This document shows positions 49,815-60,073 of a DNA stretch of 64,000 bases, piece after piece. The translations under genes were made by a program, and so were the position numbers. This DNA is from Formicarius rufipectus (Eukaryota > Chordata > Aves > Passeriformes > Formicariidae). Numbering within the stretch: position 1 is the stretch's first letter; the number at the start of each line of letters is the position of its first letter. Where the stretch lies: the NCBI GenBank assembly GCA_013399695.1, contig VXAU01000196.1, forward strand, positions 1 through 64,000. The letters run 5' to 3'. The notes below the pieces were generated by a model that searched no databases, was not told where the DNA came from, and saw nothing but the letters and a program-made list of their open reading frames with translations.

Positions 49815-50885
49815 CTAAAAGAGGAAAGTGTTTAAGAGGATGTATCTGGTGTAAATGCCATCAGCTCAGCACTCTGCTTGCTGCCATCTCCGGGTACTCG
49901 CTCAGATTATAAACATCTAAAATAAAACTTCCTCTTTTCCCCTCTCTTTGTGTTCAGTCCCTGTTGCTCTGCTTTGCCATCTTGATGCCAACAAACCAGC
50001 CCAAAGCAAGCTTTTAATTGATTCTGCTCCTCTTGCACATCCTACTGCTAGCTAAGTTTGGCAGACTGAGTGCTTTTGGAGCTCCTGAGATCATGCCATC
50101 ATTTGCTTCCCATTCACCACGATCTGATTTGTATTCTCTAAGGCACTGAGTCACTCAGAAAAACACACTGGGATGTGTTCTGCTTTCTCCTTGCTTGCAC
50201 AGACATGAAATGCCCTTTTTCCTGTGCTGAACAGTTCCACAGCCTGTGGCCAAGACATGTTTTAAGGGCCAGCTCAGCCTCTGAAACCTGCAGGTCAGTT
50301 AAGTTTTGTTGGAGAGTTTTCCTAACCCCTTCCAGTATCAGAGTTTTCTTCTAGCCCTCAGGGCAAAGGTTCTTTTACCTCTGCTCTTGGTGGCACAGAA
50401 GCTCTGTGACAGCTTTGTGCTCAGAGCTGACCTGTTCAGAGCTTTCTTGATCTCTGTCTACAACCTGTGTTTCATGTGCTCACTTTTTAAGCATATGAGC
50501 CTTTAGGTTTGTAGCTTCCAGTTCTATATGCCCCTAACTGGGATCTGGGAATCAGGATGAATTCTTTACTCTTTGGATATTTTTACCAGCAAAATGTTAC
50601 CTGTGTGAACTAAATACTTTCACCTTACAATTTGAATCACATATCTATTGTGCTATACAATGATTTTACCCCAATATAAACCAGTATAGCTGAATAAACA
50701 ATTCTCTTATCCAGTGCATGAGAGACACAATTATTCTGTGAAACTCTATTCCCAAGCTTTCCTTGTTTCTCTTGGTCCCTGAAGGGTCAATAAGGCTAAA
50801 ATAGTATGGAAACTTGCTATTTGTCACTCAGGCAGATCCAGGCCTGAATGCACAGCCTTTTTCAGTCAAGAATGCCAATTTACAC

Positions 50886-50901
50886 TTTTTTTTTTTTTTT
50901 N
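50886..50901. other. Poly(T) run ending in an assembly join
   Basis: Fifteen T residues followed by a single N at 50901. This is a homopolymer-induced join. Confidence 0.9.
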
Positions 50902-51276
50902 CTACTACTCACTCTCCAGAAAGCACTGAGGAATGTTTGCACTTCCATGGTGTAATTAAATTTTGGGAAGAGAATGTTATTCTTTATTAGCACAGTGAAA
51001 TCTTCAGAACTCCTCCCAACAGCAGGCCTAAAACATCAAATTAACTAACTTCTTTTACTCAAATACATCAGTTAATGTTATGTTACTTTACTATTACCTG
51101 AAAAGCTGTCAGTGGGAGGAATATGCACTGAACAGCACTGAAATGCAGGGAGTTGAGTGGCTCAGGGGAGCAAGAAAGATATGGGTGGTTTTCTTAGTTT
51201 TATGTTTAAATTGTTCTCTCTTTATTGCACTTGTTAGTGTGGGCCAGGAGTCTCTCCATGTAGCTGAAATATGAGT

Positions 51277-51477
51277 TCAGGAGGCTTCTGATAGAAATCT
51301 TCCTATAGCACAGGAGTAAGAATTTACATCCTTTGACAGGTTTCTGCACCAGGCACTGGCAGTTTCACTGCTGGTCCCACAGACAGGTGGCCACTTACAG
51401 CAGAGCTGCACAGGTAAGAGTACAGGAATGAACCACAGGCTTGAGCAGGAATGTTCTGATTTCCATCTGACAACCAC
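51277..51477 (-). pseudogene. Possible P2X7 C-terminal domain relic
   Basis: A 66-codon minus-strand frame contains LCCKWPPVCGTSSE followed by WCRNLSKDV. The order CC, C, T-S-S-E, C-x-N-x-V loosely recalls the cysteine-rich P2X7 C-terminal domain (human LCCRKKPGACITTSE). It lies on the right strand and side of the exon 2 relic at 54.2 kb. The match is short, and chance cannot be excluded. Confidence 0.25.
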
Positions 51478-52048
51478 TCCAAGGGGAAACCTATGATATC
51501 TTCAAAGCAGCCATCCTGGGGAAGGACAGTGCTCCTAAGCAGGGGGTATTTTTCCTATCCTTGTATTTTGAGCAGTGCCTCTGCAGCAGAGACCTGTGAT
51601 GACAAGCTGCACATTAGCTGGATGATGTGCAGCTTCCATGAGGGACTTCCCAGCAGTGTCCCCTAAACCAAGACAACAAATAGGACTTAACTGCAAACCA
51701 GATTGACCTTTGTGGATGTTACATGGGCATAAAAGTCACTGATGAGTTTCACTGTATAATAGCCCAGACATTCATAATGTAAGTTAATTTTTAAGGAACT
51801 AAAAATGAGTGAACCTATAATGTGACACTGTCCCCCATTAATCCACTGGGAAGCACCTGGAGTCTGATCCAAAGCTCTTCTGAAAATGGTGTTATAAACA
51901 TCTGTCCTTCAGCCAACTAATGCAACAACTGTGCCCTGCCTCAGGCACAGTCCAGAATAAAAGAACCTCCTTGCCAACACGCAGTGGCTTTGTTCTGCCC
52001 CTGCCAGAACTGAGGGGAAGGAAAAGGAGACCTCTTGTAGAGACTTAC

Positions 52049-52104
52049 CTTTCAAAGGAATTTGGACCATAAAGACAATCATGGGTGTTATCAAAGCCCA
52101 GCAT
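52049..52104 (-). other. Candidate first coding exon, unknown gene
   Basis: On the minus strand an ATG in fair context (AGCAATGC) opens 18 codons (MLGFDNTHDCLYGPNSFE) that run into a perfect donor, AAAG followed by GTAAGTCT. It could be the 5' coding exon of the gene whose last exon is at 49710-49814, but phases require at least one intermediate exon that I could not fix. Confidence 0.25.
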
Positions 52105-52458
52105 TGCTACCTTGGTATCTCAACCACATGGCAAAGCTTCCTGGGCTCTGACCTTGCTCTCATATATTGTTCTGGCAGGAAAAAAAAACCCGCTCAGCTT
52201 TGCTTTTTAGTGATTCCTCAATTTTTACCTAACTTCTGAAGGAATGTTGTACACCAGAACCAAACCTCTTCTCCATTATTTTTGGTGCCTGGTAGTGACT
52301 GACTCCTGGCACCTTGGAGAAGGTTAGGAAGCAAGACAGAGTGTGTCAACTGTGCAGTGTAATTAAAAGCAAAATTCCCTGTGTAGCATCTGCAGCAGAG
52401 CCCACGCAGTGTGACATTTCAGAATGACTGGCAGCCACTGAAACTTTATAAAAAGCCC

Positions 52459-52679
52459 TTAGGATTTCATTAACTCAGGAAGCTCATGTATATCTTTCCC
52501 GGATGCTGAATGAACAATTACAGCCTTCCTGTTGTTGGACAAAGCCTTTTTCAGATCATAACTCTGTCCACAGGAGAAGGGAATGGCAATTGCTTTGAAG
52601 TGCTGAAAACCCTCAGCAGAAGGAGCTGTAGGAGGCATTGTGGGCTCTGCAGGGGACCTGGATGTGGGAAAAGCAGTCT
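52459..52679 (-). other. Unassigned splice-competent ORF
   Basis: A strong minus-strand acceptor (TTTGGGCTTTTCTGCAG) opens 73 codons up to a TAA. The first part is Pro/Thr/Ser-rich (FPTSRSPAEPTMPPTAPSAE); the second is globular-looking (FKAIAIPFSCGQSYDLKKAL and KAVIVHSASGKDIHELPEL). No canonical polyadenylation signal follows closely. The product was not recognised. Confidence 0.3.
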
Positions 52680-53924
52680 CTGCAGAAAAGCCCAAATTAG
52701 GGAGAAGATGAGATATATATGTGGAAACATATGTATCTGACATCTTATACATGTGTGCTTGCATCTTTTAAAAGCAATGAATTAATAGAAGTCCTAAATT
52801 ACCTACTTTCTTACACATATATTTCAAAGCCAGTTGAGAGTAACTAAAATAGATTATTATTTGCTCTCTTAAGATATCGTTTCCATAATTTCAGTTGAAA
52901 TCAAATATTTCATACATTTTTTTAATGCTTTGGCTGCTACAGACCAGCAACAGAACATTTTTCTCTCAAGTATTTTATGGTCATGGGGTTTCAACAAAAG
53001 GTGGCTCTAAGGCCCTTCCATCCCACTCTCAGGTCACAGCAGAGTTGTTCCATGGAGTCTTTTTCCTAGAGCTTTCTCATCTCACTGTTACAGATTGCCA
53101 GCACTGAGGTTCTCATCCTCTACATGGAGAGGAGGAAGGGACTGTTCTTAGGTCTGAGGTGGATCCCAAACACCAGCCTGCAGCCCACCCCAGTGGGGTG
53201 TGGAAGGAACCTTGCTGTGATAAATGAACCCACAAAGAACCTCTGCCCTACAGAGCCCTCCCTCAGCCTTGCAGAGGAAAACCCCATGTTGGGAAATTTG
53301 TCAGATTTCAGGCCCTGATTTAACTCTCTTACATTGGTGTGTTTTCCTTGACATTTGAATTATTGAGCCAAATGTCTCTGGGGAATCCCAGATGAGCCTG
53401 AGACACCTGAGACTGTTTCTGTGGCAGCTGCTTGGGGGCTTTGACTTCTGCAGAACTGCAAGACAGGTTGGTAGGAGTCATTTGTTCAGGTATTGTAATG
53501 AGTTTTAACAGCATGGCTATGATGGGAATTGCTGTTTGGCATACATGAGGTCTATAAGTGCATAGGCAAAGGGATTACCCTAACATTTCATGACTTTGTC
53601 AAAGCAAATCCTTCCTTTGACATAAAAAAATGCAGATCTCTCACTTACTTAAGGAGGTTTTCCATGGATTCCACAGGACTCCACTGACCTCACAGGGTTT
53701 TAAAAGTTGCATTATAATTCACACATTTTCCTGTTTGAATTCTTGGAAATAAACAAGCTCTTACTCAAGAGTTTTTCACCAATTAGAGACATTTTCAACC
53801 TGTCAGTGGATTCCTCCCCTAATGTAAAATAGGGAGTTTGACATTTCAGATTGTTGCAGCTTTCTATAGGAGGAAGCTGTAGAAAGAACTACCCAAACTA
53901 TGGTCCTGCCACACCTCATCAATC

Positions 53925-53991
53925 CTGATTTAGCCCTTTGCCTGGGTCAACAGTGTTTGTCATTGTTTGGGCTGAGAATGAAGTAATTTCC
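53925..53991 (-). pseudogene. Probable P2RX7 exon 3 relic
   Basis: Reading the minus strand from 53991, GGAAATTACTTCATTCTC followed by ATGACAAAC (53955-53963) resembles the start of a P2X exon 3 (glycine-asparagine, aromatic pair, then MTN). About ten extra bases and an early stop break the frame. It lies 167 bases past the exon 2 relic, in the right order and strand. Confidence 0.35.
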
Positions 53992-54158
53992 TTCACAGTT
54001 TTATATGAAATGTCATATCTGGGTCTGGTGATAGATTGAGAAACCACCAGTTTCTGCCAGAAGTTTAACTCAACAACATGAGCAAAATAAACAAGGCTAT
54101 AAAGGTGAGCAGAAAAGTGGAATTCTGAATATAGGACTGACATTAAATGAAGACTTGC

Positions 54159-54268
54159 CTGCACTGGGACCGTGTATTCTGCTGTATCCCAGATCCTGGT
54201 GGTTGTGTGACCCACTCCTTCACACTGGTGTGAACTGAGCTGTTCACTTCATCCTCTCTTGTTGGAAT
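54159..54268 (-). pseudogene. P2X receptor exon 2 relic, P2RX7-like
   Basis: On the minus strand an acceptor (CCACTTACAG) is followed by a frame reading REDEVNSSVHTSVKE. After a one-base shift, TTRIWDTAEYTVPVQ runs to the exon border. Human P2X7 exon 2 has SSVHTKVKG and DTADYTFPLQ at these places; P2X4 in this window has SSVTTKVKG and WDVADYVIPPQ. The exon is 110 bases against 148 in P2RX4, not the length expected from the shared phase, and it lacks about a dozen codons. Its donor is GCAAGT instead of GTAAGT. Same strand and side of P2RX4 as P2RX7 in mammals. Read as a decayed P2RX7; an intact gene with an assembly error is less likely. Confidence 0.6.
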
Positions 54269-54999
54269 CTGTAAGTGGTGACTGGCCAGAAGGACTCATA
54301 AGCCCACAAAAGTATAATGTGTCCGCTTCTTTGTATCACTCTTGGATAAAATACACTGCAAGATGAAAGTCAGATGGACATTGTCAAGTAGTTGAGAGAA
54401 TTTTTGTGTGAGATGCATTGGCTGGACCAGATTCTGCCTTGGTTTCACTTTTGCAGCTTTTGGCTCTGTCAGAAGTGAGTTGATGTACACAAGAAGAGAA
54501 TTTCTATTTTCCCATTCAAAACTATCCAGACAACATGAGGTGACATCCTCACCCTTCAGTTGCCATTTGTGAAGCATCAATTAACTGCAAAAGGTCTTGA
54601 TGTCCTCCAAAAACTTTCACCCGTGCTGTGTTGCTGGGTGCCTAGACTTTGACTTTTCTTGTCACAAATGGTGATGTTGTTTTTCTTTAAAGGAGCTTAA
54701 AATACCTATTTGTTAACTTTTCAGAGTGCCAATTTTTGTGCCTCATGCTGATTCTTTTAAAAACCTTGGCCTAACATTTTGGCTTTCTTGTGAATTGAAT
54801 GTGTTAAGGAGGTAGGACAGCTCTGTTTTCAAGCTGACAGGAATGTCATGCAGCTCCTCTAACTCATAAAAGCACCACCAGCTTTGAAAAACTATTGTAT
54901 GTTCAGAAGATACTTTCTACACTACATAAAAGTGATCTAAAAAGGTTTGCTTTGAAAAACAAGTGACAAAAGCTTGCACGGTGTCAGGTTAACAACAGA

Positions 55000-57117
55000 C
55001 TTTTCTGGAGGGTGATGAAATAGTGTCTGAAGAAGAAATACAAAGCAGAACAGAAATCCAAAGCAACTGATCGATGTCCCTTTGTTTATATCCTCTATTA
55101 TAGCAGCACTTCAGCCTTTTCCTTCTGGAGAACAGTGCTTTGGGATGAAGATGTTGTTGGAAGGTGGCAGTGGGAACCCAGCTCTGAGCAGCACTAGGTG
55201 GGTATGGAACCTTAGGAGGGCAACTTGAATTTCCTGCAGCCTCAATTCTTTGTGTGATTTGGATCAGTGTGCTCAATGTCCTGGCCTGCTGCCCTCCCAG
55301 GAGAATGAAACCAGCTCCATGAACCTGGGCAGACTTTGTTCAGCAAACACTTATCACTGAGAACAGCCCTTGCTTGGCAGCACAGAGGAAAGTTTGCCCT
55401 TTAGAGGCAACCCATTATTGCAGATTCCTAAAACATCTTATTGTTCTTGGAATCTGCTGCAAGGGGTGACTTGCCATTTCATCTGACCTTGAGCAGGGAC
55501 TCTGCAGAGCAGGCTTTAATCTCCAAAACACTGGTGTAAATCTGAGATTAATCAGTGGAATTATTTTGGATTTTTCAGACTACAAACAAAACCAGCAAGG
55601 CAAGAAACAAAACCACGGGTGTTTTTTAGAGGAAGCTTGGTTAACTCTGCCCAAGCAACCCCACCTTGTTAGATAACATCCCATGCCACCCTCCCACCTC
55701 AGAGTTCCCACAGCCACGTCCATCCTCCAGGATGGTCTAACAGCAGATCCATGGTGTTGTTTGCTGCCATGGCACCATCTCTCCTCACTACTACCAGACA
55801 CTGCCAGTCTGAAGGAACACTGGGACAACTGAGGTTAAATGAATGGAAGGCCTGACTCCATCGCACAACACTTCACACCAGGCACAAGTTTGGATCAGAA
55901 TCCATCAGACTTAGTTTAAAAGGACTTCTCTTTCTCTTGCAACAGAAGACTCAAATAAAGGCACAAAACCCCTGCAACCCAGATCTAATATTTTTCTTCC
56001 AATCCTTTTGTATTTTAAATCACCTACAGCTGTAGTCATGACAAAACAGTCACAGCTAGACAGGCTTTTTGGCTGTTGGTATTGCCTCAAATGCTTTAGC
56101 TCACAGGAACAAGCTGCATTTCACAGGAACAAGCTGTCTTCTGCACAAACAGTCTCCATTTGTTGAGACATCAGTGATCACACCTTAGGCTTTGGCTGAC
56201 CACAGTACAGCTGCAGGTGACCTGGGATGCATTTAGGTACCAGAAGAACCACAAAGAAATTAATGCAACACAGCCAGGCCTATGTGTACACAGACACAGC
56301 ACAGTATTTACAATGAAAGAGACAAACAGGAAGGCTCAAATTGCATAAGTGAAGCAGAAGTAAATGTTGTCTTCTCTTCATGAAAGCTTTTGTTTCCACA
56401 TTGACATCTTCCATGGTGTGGGCTCTGACCTCAGCAGAGTGCCTGGACGTGCTCATCTCTTGCCCACGGTGTTCCCATGTAAGGGGATCTCTCTGCCCCT
56501 GGAGCAGGATTTTCATTTGCTCAGGCTTTGTCTCACTCTGATTTGCTGCTCTCTGTGGCTGAGCTATCTCACAGCTCTGCTCTGCAGCTTCCACACAGCA
56601 GGGGCTGTAAAGGGAAGGGAAGGTCAGGAGGGAGCAATGAGGCAGATCTGGGGAGCTCTGGGCAGTTTATTTGCAGGCTCTGTTCTCTTTCTGCCACACG
56701 TTGCCCCTGCAATGAGCAGCTTCCATAAGCTTTTCCCAAGCAATGTAAAATATAAGCTCTGTCCAGAGAGCAGGGTAGAACTTTAGGGCTGAATAGTTGT
56801 AGTAACTCACATGTCATTGGGAATCTTTGCTTCAAAACCCATATCACTCTCTGTGCAAACTAGCTTGGGAATGTGGGAAAATGTCCTCAGAATTGTACAA
56901 CAAATACACTGGAACATGGGCCCTCGATTCTGTGAGACTTGACCCAGACACCACATCACCCCAACTAAGATAACTAAGACAAGTTAAGCATCAAACAAAT
57001 ATCTCAGCTGCTTCCTGAAATATTTACTCAAGGCTGCCCTGAGAGTTTATAATCTTTTCTATTCCTATGAAGATTCTTGTGATAAAGAGGTCAAGGCACT
57101 GGGCTAAGCCTTGATTC
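55000..57117. other. Intergenic, nothing recognised
   Basis: Unique sequence with short frames only. A 21-base direct repeat (CACAGGAACAAGCTG core) occurs at about 56102 and 56122. Confidence 0.4.
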
Positions 57118-57141
57118 TTTTTTTTTTTCTTTTTTTTTTTT
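57118..57141. repeat. Poly(T) tract
   Basis: A T run broken by a single C, with no recognised retroelement next to it. Confidence 0.85.
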
Positions 57142-57399
57142 AAGCAGTAATTTTGAATATTCAGACACAACTGCAGGCTGTAAATACTAAACAGAGGAGA
57201 GGCAGCCTGGGGGAGCAGAATGGCTCTTGGGGCTGCTCATATGAGGAGCACAAAACTGTTGAAAGGAGGGACCATGGCAACATAAAACTTAAAGGATGAC
57301 ACAGGATCTCTCATACTTTCCCCAAGCTGCAGAGTCCCACAGAACTGGACTCCAGTGAATGATTTTGTTTCTGCCTTCAATCCCTTGAGCTTTCAAACA

Positions 57400-57720
57400 A
57401 GTCAGCAAACTGAACTCTGCCAGTCCAGTTTTAATGATGTCTGGTCGTGGATATTTCCTTCCCCGGAGTCAGAACAATCAGACTTCACAGGTTTCCATCT
57501 CACTGTCCTTTTTCTTCTTATCTTGGCATTTTCTAAAGTTTTCATACGTCCTTCCTCTTCTTCATCCGTTGCTTCTTTAACACTACAGAGACATGAGAAG
57601 AGGGGAACAGTCCCCTGGGAAAGTGTGGGGACTGAAATAGAGGAGAATCTCAGAGCAGCACCACCCCACCATACCCAGCAGAGACCCCTCTCCTTCCCCA
57701 CACCACAGGCACAGTCTGGG
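57400..57720 (-). repeat. Arm A of an inverted duplication
   Basis: The reverse complement of this stretch matches 58905-59165 on the plus strand. Shared landmarks are CTCATGTCTCTG, GTGAGATGGAAAC, TGTTCTGACTC and ATTAAAACTGGACTGG, in the same order and spacing. Arm A keeps a good acceptor (TCATGTCTCTGTAG), an acidic/basic ORF (KEATDEEEEGRMKTLENAK) and a possible donor GTGAGA. Whether it is a dispersed repeat or part of a gene is unknown. Confidence 0.55.
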
Positions 57721-58904
57721 CTGTGTGTCAGAACTTACAGAAACAGTATTTCTCTAGGATTAAATGGTGGTGGACCCACAGGCAACACTCCCTACGACCC
57801 ATTAGCTAGGTATACACAGAGCAGGTTTGGCCCCAAGTACCTCCATCAGAATTACCATTTTCATTTGCTCTCTCTGTGTTCTACATGCTCAAAATACTCA
57901 CCAGAGAAAACTGTAACTGATACCAGGAAAGCATGACAAGGGAAAGTAGATCTCTTCTGGGAACTTGTAGGTAAATACTCTTCCTAAAGGTCAGTATATG
58001 GGCTGACAGCACAAAGGAAACATGATCTGGTTTTAAAGTTCAATTCCAGGAGTCAGGAGACTTGGATTATGTTCCTGGCTCTACCACAGCTTCCATGAGC
58101 AATCACAAGCCACCTATTTGTCTCCTTTGCAATTGTTTAACCAGTTAAAAGCTTGGACACCAATGCGGTGTCACTCCTCAGCCTCCTGTCGAGTATAATA
58201 CATTTGATTAAATCATTTTATGAATCACTTTCTGTTCCTCAGAAGGCAAAAGGGAGCTAATCCAAGATAGTCGCAGTGCTTAGAATTGCAAAGTATTACA
58301 GTTATGGTTGCTACTTACTGAGTCAAATCCTGCAGTGATTTACAACCTGTGCATTTCAATTGGCACCAATTTAACATGACTCACTGCGTATTTCAATCCT
58401 TCATCTGAGGACTCACATGGCAGTCTGAGACTATCCAAGAACCTAATTACAACAGCAGAGAGGCTCCAAAATCCAGCTCTTTCAGATCTAATTGTGGGTT
58501 TTGAGGCATCTGCAAGAAGAATCATGTGGATCAAGATATTTCATGAACAAGTTTCAGTTTAATATATAGTCTGGTTTGGATTGTTCAGTGGTTTTGAAGC
58601 GGCTGTCCTTGTTTCAGGTTTATGCACTACATATTTGTGTCTACTTTGGGGCTGACAACTGATGTTCAACCCTGAGGACACACATCTGCCATTTGCCCCA
58701 GGGTGGAGCCTGGGCACAGGACTGGCATTCCCATCCCACACGGATCCTCTGGGCACCTTCCTATTTCCAAGGAATGAAGTAACCATTCACCTGACCCCCA
58801 CATCAGCCGCACTTCACACCCCTTTGTGCTGTCAGAGCCTGCCAGAAACCTTAACTGGATGGAGCTGCAGAGCTGAGTTTATCCCACTCAGAGTGAACCT
58901 CGGA

Positions 58905-59165
58905 CCTGTTCCTGCCGTTCTTTCCCTTGTGTGGGGAAGGAGCCACAGGAGAGCCCTGCCCAGTGCTCCCCTACAGCTACTGCAGGGCCACTGGGAGGGC
59001 TCTGCTCATGTCTCTGCCGTGCTAAAGAGGCCAAAGATAGAGAAGAATGTGTGAAACCTTTAGATAAGAAACAAAAAAGATGGTGAGATGGAAACTCATG
59101 GAGTCTGGCTGTTCTGACTCTGGGGAAGACAACCAGACACCATTAAAACTGGACTGGCTGAGCTC
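58905..59165 (+). repeat. Arm B of an inverted duplication
   Basis: Diverged plus-strand partner of 57400-57720. The acceptor AG of arm A is changed to CG (CATGTCTCTGCCG), and several indels lie in the exon-like part. The following intron-like part is equally or better conserved, which argues against coding selection on the exon. Confidence 0.55.
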
Positions 59166-59221
59166 CAGCTTTTTGGCCCGTTTGCATTTGAGAAGAGGGC
59201 AGTGGAACTCCCACCCATGAT

Positions 59222-59815
59222 GGGTCCCATCCCAGTGTATCCCATCCTGGTGTGTCCCATCCCGCTATGTCCTGTCCAGGTGTGTCCCAGTGTGTGTGTC
59301 CCGATCCAGTGTGTCCCGTCCAGGTGTGTCCCAGTGTGTGCGTCCCATCCAGGTGTGTTCCAGTGTGTGTGTCCCATCTAGGTGTGTCCCATCCAGTTGT
59401 GTCCCGTCCAGGTGTGTCCCGTCCCACAGTGCCCTGTCCAGGTGTGTCCCAATGTGTCCTGTCCAGGTGTGTCCAGGTGTGTCCCATGTGTGCATCCTAT
59501 CCAGATGTGTCCCAATGTGTGTGTCCCATCCAGGTATGCCCCGTCCAGGTGTGTCCCGTCCCACAGTGCCCTGTCCAGGTGTGTCCCAATGTGTCCTGTC
59601 CAGGTGTGTCCAGGTGTGTCCCATGTGTGCATCCTATCCAGATGTGTCCCAATGTGTGTGTCCCATCCAGGTATGCCCCGTCCAGGTGTGTCCCGTCCCA
59701 CTGTGCCCTGCCCAAGTGTGTCCCGTCCAGGTGTGTCCTGTCCAGGTGTGTCCCAGTGTTTGTGTTCCATCCCCGTGTGTCCCATCCAGGTGTGTCCAGA
59801 TGTGTGTCCCCCAAC
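59222..59815. repeat. 15-base minisatellite with 137-base higher-order period
   Basis: About forty imperfect copies of a unit like GTGTGTCCCATCCAG or its CCCGTCCAG variant. A larger period of 137 bases is visible: the phrase GTCCCATCCAGGTATGCCCC starts at 59523 and again at 59660. Because the unit is five codons long, several frames on both strands stay open for over 100 codons. These are not genes. Confidence 0.92.
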
Positions 59816-59840
59816 CCCGGAGTGGCCCCGCCCCCTCGCT

Positions 59841-59867
59841 NNNNNNNNNNNNNNNNNNNNNNNNNNN
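59841..59867. other. Assembly gap (27 N)
   Basis: Twenty-seven N between the minisatellite and the IFT81 CpG island. Confidence 0.99.
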
Positions 59868-59985
59868 CGACGCCCCCCCATCGATAGGCTCCACCCCCAC
59901 CTGACCACGCCTCCTCCCACATGGCCCCGCCCCCTCCCGGCCCCGCGCGCTCCGCGTTCCCGCCGCTCCGCCGCGGCAGAGGAAG

Positions 59986-59993
59986 TGACGTCA
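59986..59993. promoter_or_regulatory. CRE palindrome joined to an ETS core
   Basis: TGACGTCA, the full CREB/ATF palindrome, overlaps the end of AGGAAGTGACG, an ETS core. The composite form is common in CpG promoters. It lies 81-88 bases before the IFT81 start codon. Confidence 0.6.
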
Positions 59994-59998
59994 CGACC

Positions 59999-60011
59999 GT
60001 TGCCCGGTAAC
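59999..60011. promoter_or_regulatory. RFX X-box
   Basis: GTTGCCCGGTAAC: two inverted half-sites, GTTGCC and GGTAAC, separated by one base, matching the ciliary X-box pattern. It lies 63-75 bases before the IFT81 start codon, the usual distance for ciliary genes. Confidence 0.75.
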
Positions 60012-60073
60012 CGAGACCGCCGCGGCGGCTCCGGCCGAGGCCTCATCGCCGGGCCCGGCCCCGGGACACCGCC

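Noticed and set aside
53470..53560. P2X exon 9-like GTATGCCAAACAG on the minus strand
   Set aside because: Aligned to P2RX4 exon 9 the identity is not clearly above chance, and the acceptor is missing.
54296..54580. Minus-strand ORF containing CCLDSFEWENRN as P2RX7 exon 1
   Set aside because: Only a few residues agree with the P2X7 N-terminus and no donor lies at the expected place.
57355..57936. Plus-strand 193-codon ORF
   Set aside because: It lies across the inverted-repeat arm whose better splice signals are on the other strand. Composition is not protein-like and there is no family match.
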